A stretch of DNA of 5,039 nucleotides from an uncultured Oscillospiraceae bacterium (GTDB lineage Bacteria; Bacillota; Clostridia; Oscillospirales; Oscillospiraceae), in contig CAKUKL010000134.1 in NCBI GenBank assembly GCA_934662925.1, positions 1-5,039 of the forward strand, given 5' to 3'. Of the stretch, positions 4,802 to 5,039 are shown in pieces; positions within the stretch are counted from its first letter, which is position 1, and every line of letters begins with the position of its first letter. The notes under the pieces were generated by a model that was given only the letters and a program-made list of their open reading frames with translations, was not told the origin of the DNA and did not search any database. The position numbers were made by a program, and so were the translations under genes.

Positions 4802-5039
4802 GTGTGAACTGGAATCCCTTTACAACGCCGAGATCGTCTACGACTTTCCCCGGGCGGAGCTCAAGCCCCTGCGGGCCATGCTCCGGCTCATGGACATGGG
4901 GCAGTACGATCCTCTGCTGATCACCGACGACGACGGCAATGCGCTGGGCTACGCGCTGGTGTGGCTGCCCCGGGCGCGGGACGGCGGACTGCTGGAGTAT
5001 CTGGGCGTCCTCCGGGGCAAGCGGAACAACGGTCTTGGG
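4779..5039 (+). CDS. GNAT-family acetyltransferase, N-terminal part (3' end outside window)
   Basis: An uninterrupted frame from ATG 4779 runs to the window edge, giving 87 residues that begin MKLKLLNKCELESLYNAEIV. It starts inside rimI, overlapping its last 23 nt in a different frame, with GGAG (4768-4771) 7 nt upstream; translational coupling is likely. The visible part has the GNAT plan: an N-terminal helix pair (YDFPRAELKPLRAMLRLMDMG), beta-hairpin PLLITDDDGNALGYALVWLP, then LLEYLGVLRGKRNNGLG, which is strand beta-4 entering the acetyl-CoA-binding loop (family form R-x-x-G-x-G; here R-N-N-G-L-G). The second half, with the acceptor-site residues, lies beyond the window, so the substrate is unknown. 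It is clearly different in sequence from RimI, so it is not a simple recent tandem duplicate. Confidence 0.88.
   Translation, partial: MKLKLLNKCELESLYNAEIVYDFPRAELKPLRAMLRLMDMGQYDPLLITDDDGNALGYALVWLPRARDGGLLEYLGVLRGKRNNGLG

Noticed and set aside
1..5039. CRISPR array, tRNA/rRNA genes, insertion-sequence ends or attachment sites
   Set aside because: No regularly spaced repeats with unique spacers, no cloverleaf or conserved rRNA segments, and no transposase or integrase coding sequence were seen on either strand.

Overview
The window looks like a chromosomal segment of a GC-rich, low-oxygen-gut-type Firmicute (class Clostridia, probably the Oscillospiraceae/Ruminococcaceae side). This is inferred from the proofreading-deficient, Bacillus/Clostridium-style DNA polymerase I, strong AGGAGG-type ribosome binding sites, sigma-A-type promoters, and the strongly G/C-ending codons of the core genes. 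No genus can be fixed from the sequence alone.

Layout. (1) Bases 2-319 (+) are the C-terminal end of a multi-spanning membrane protein that I do not recognise, closed by a textbook intrinsic terminator (331-359). (2) Bases 428-1272 (-) hold a compact three-gene operon converging on the first gene: a DUF6442-like small membrane protein, a 68-residue XRE/Cro-type HTH regulator, and a 100-residue small membrane protein. The first two overlap by 4 nt (ATGA); the third starts 9 nt after the regulator's stop, with its Shine-Dalgarno next to that stop. The operon has a perfect consensus promoter (TTGACA-17-TATAAT, 1336-1308). Two identical 15-bp partly palindromic boxes 33 bp apart sit in and just after this promoter and look like the operators of the HTH protein. 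(3) Bases 1273-1498 are the divergent control region, which also carries an extended -10 promoter for polA. (4) Bases 1499-4153 (+) are a complete polA (884 aa). (5) Bases 4154-4336 are a short intergenic region packed with six consecutive hairpins, including one 16-nt hairpin present twice. (6) Bases 4337-4801 (+) are rimI, and bases 4779-5039 (+) are the start of a second GNAT acetyltransferase that overlaps rimI by 23 nt and runs off the window.

How it fits together. polA, rimI and the second GNAT are probably one transcription unit of housekeeping genes, with the hairpin-rich spacer possibly tuning read-through or mRNA stability between polA and rimI. The minus-strand operon is visibly more AT-rich than its flanks and looks like a small self-regulated accessory cassette inserted between core genes. 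Its function is unknown. The operator pair and the structured polA-rimI spacer are the items most worth a second look. I see no RNA genes, CRISPR array, transposase or attachment site.
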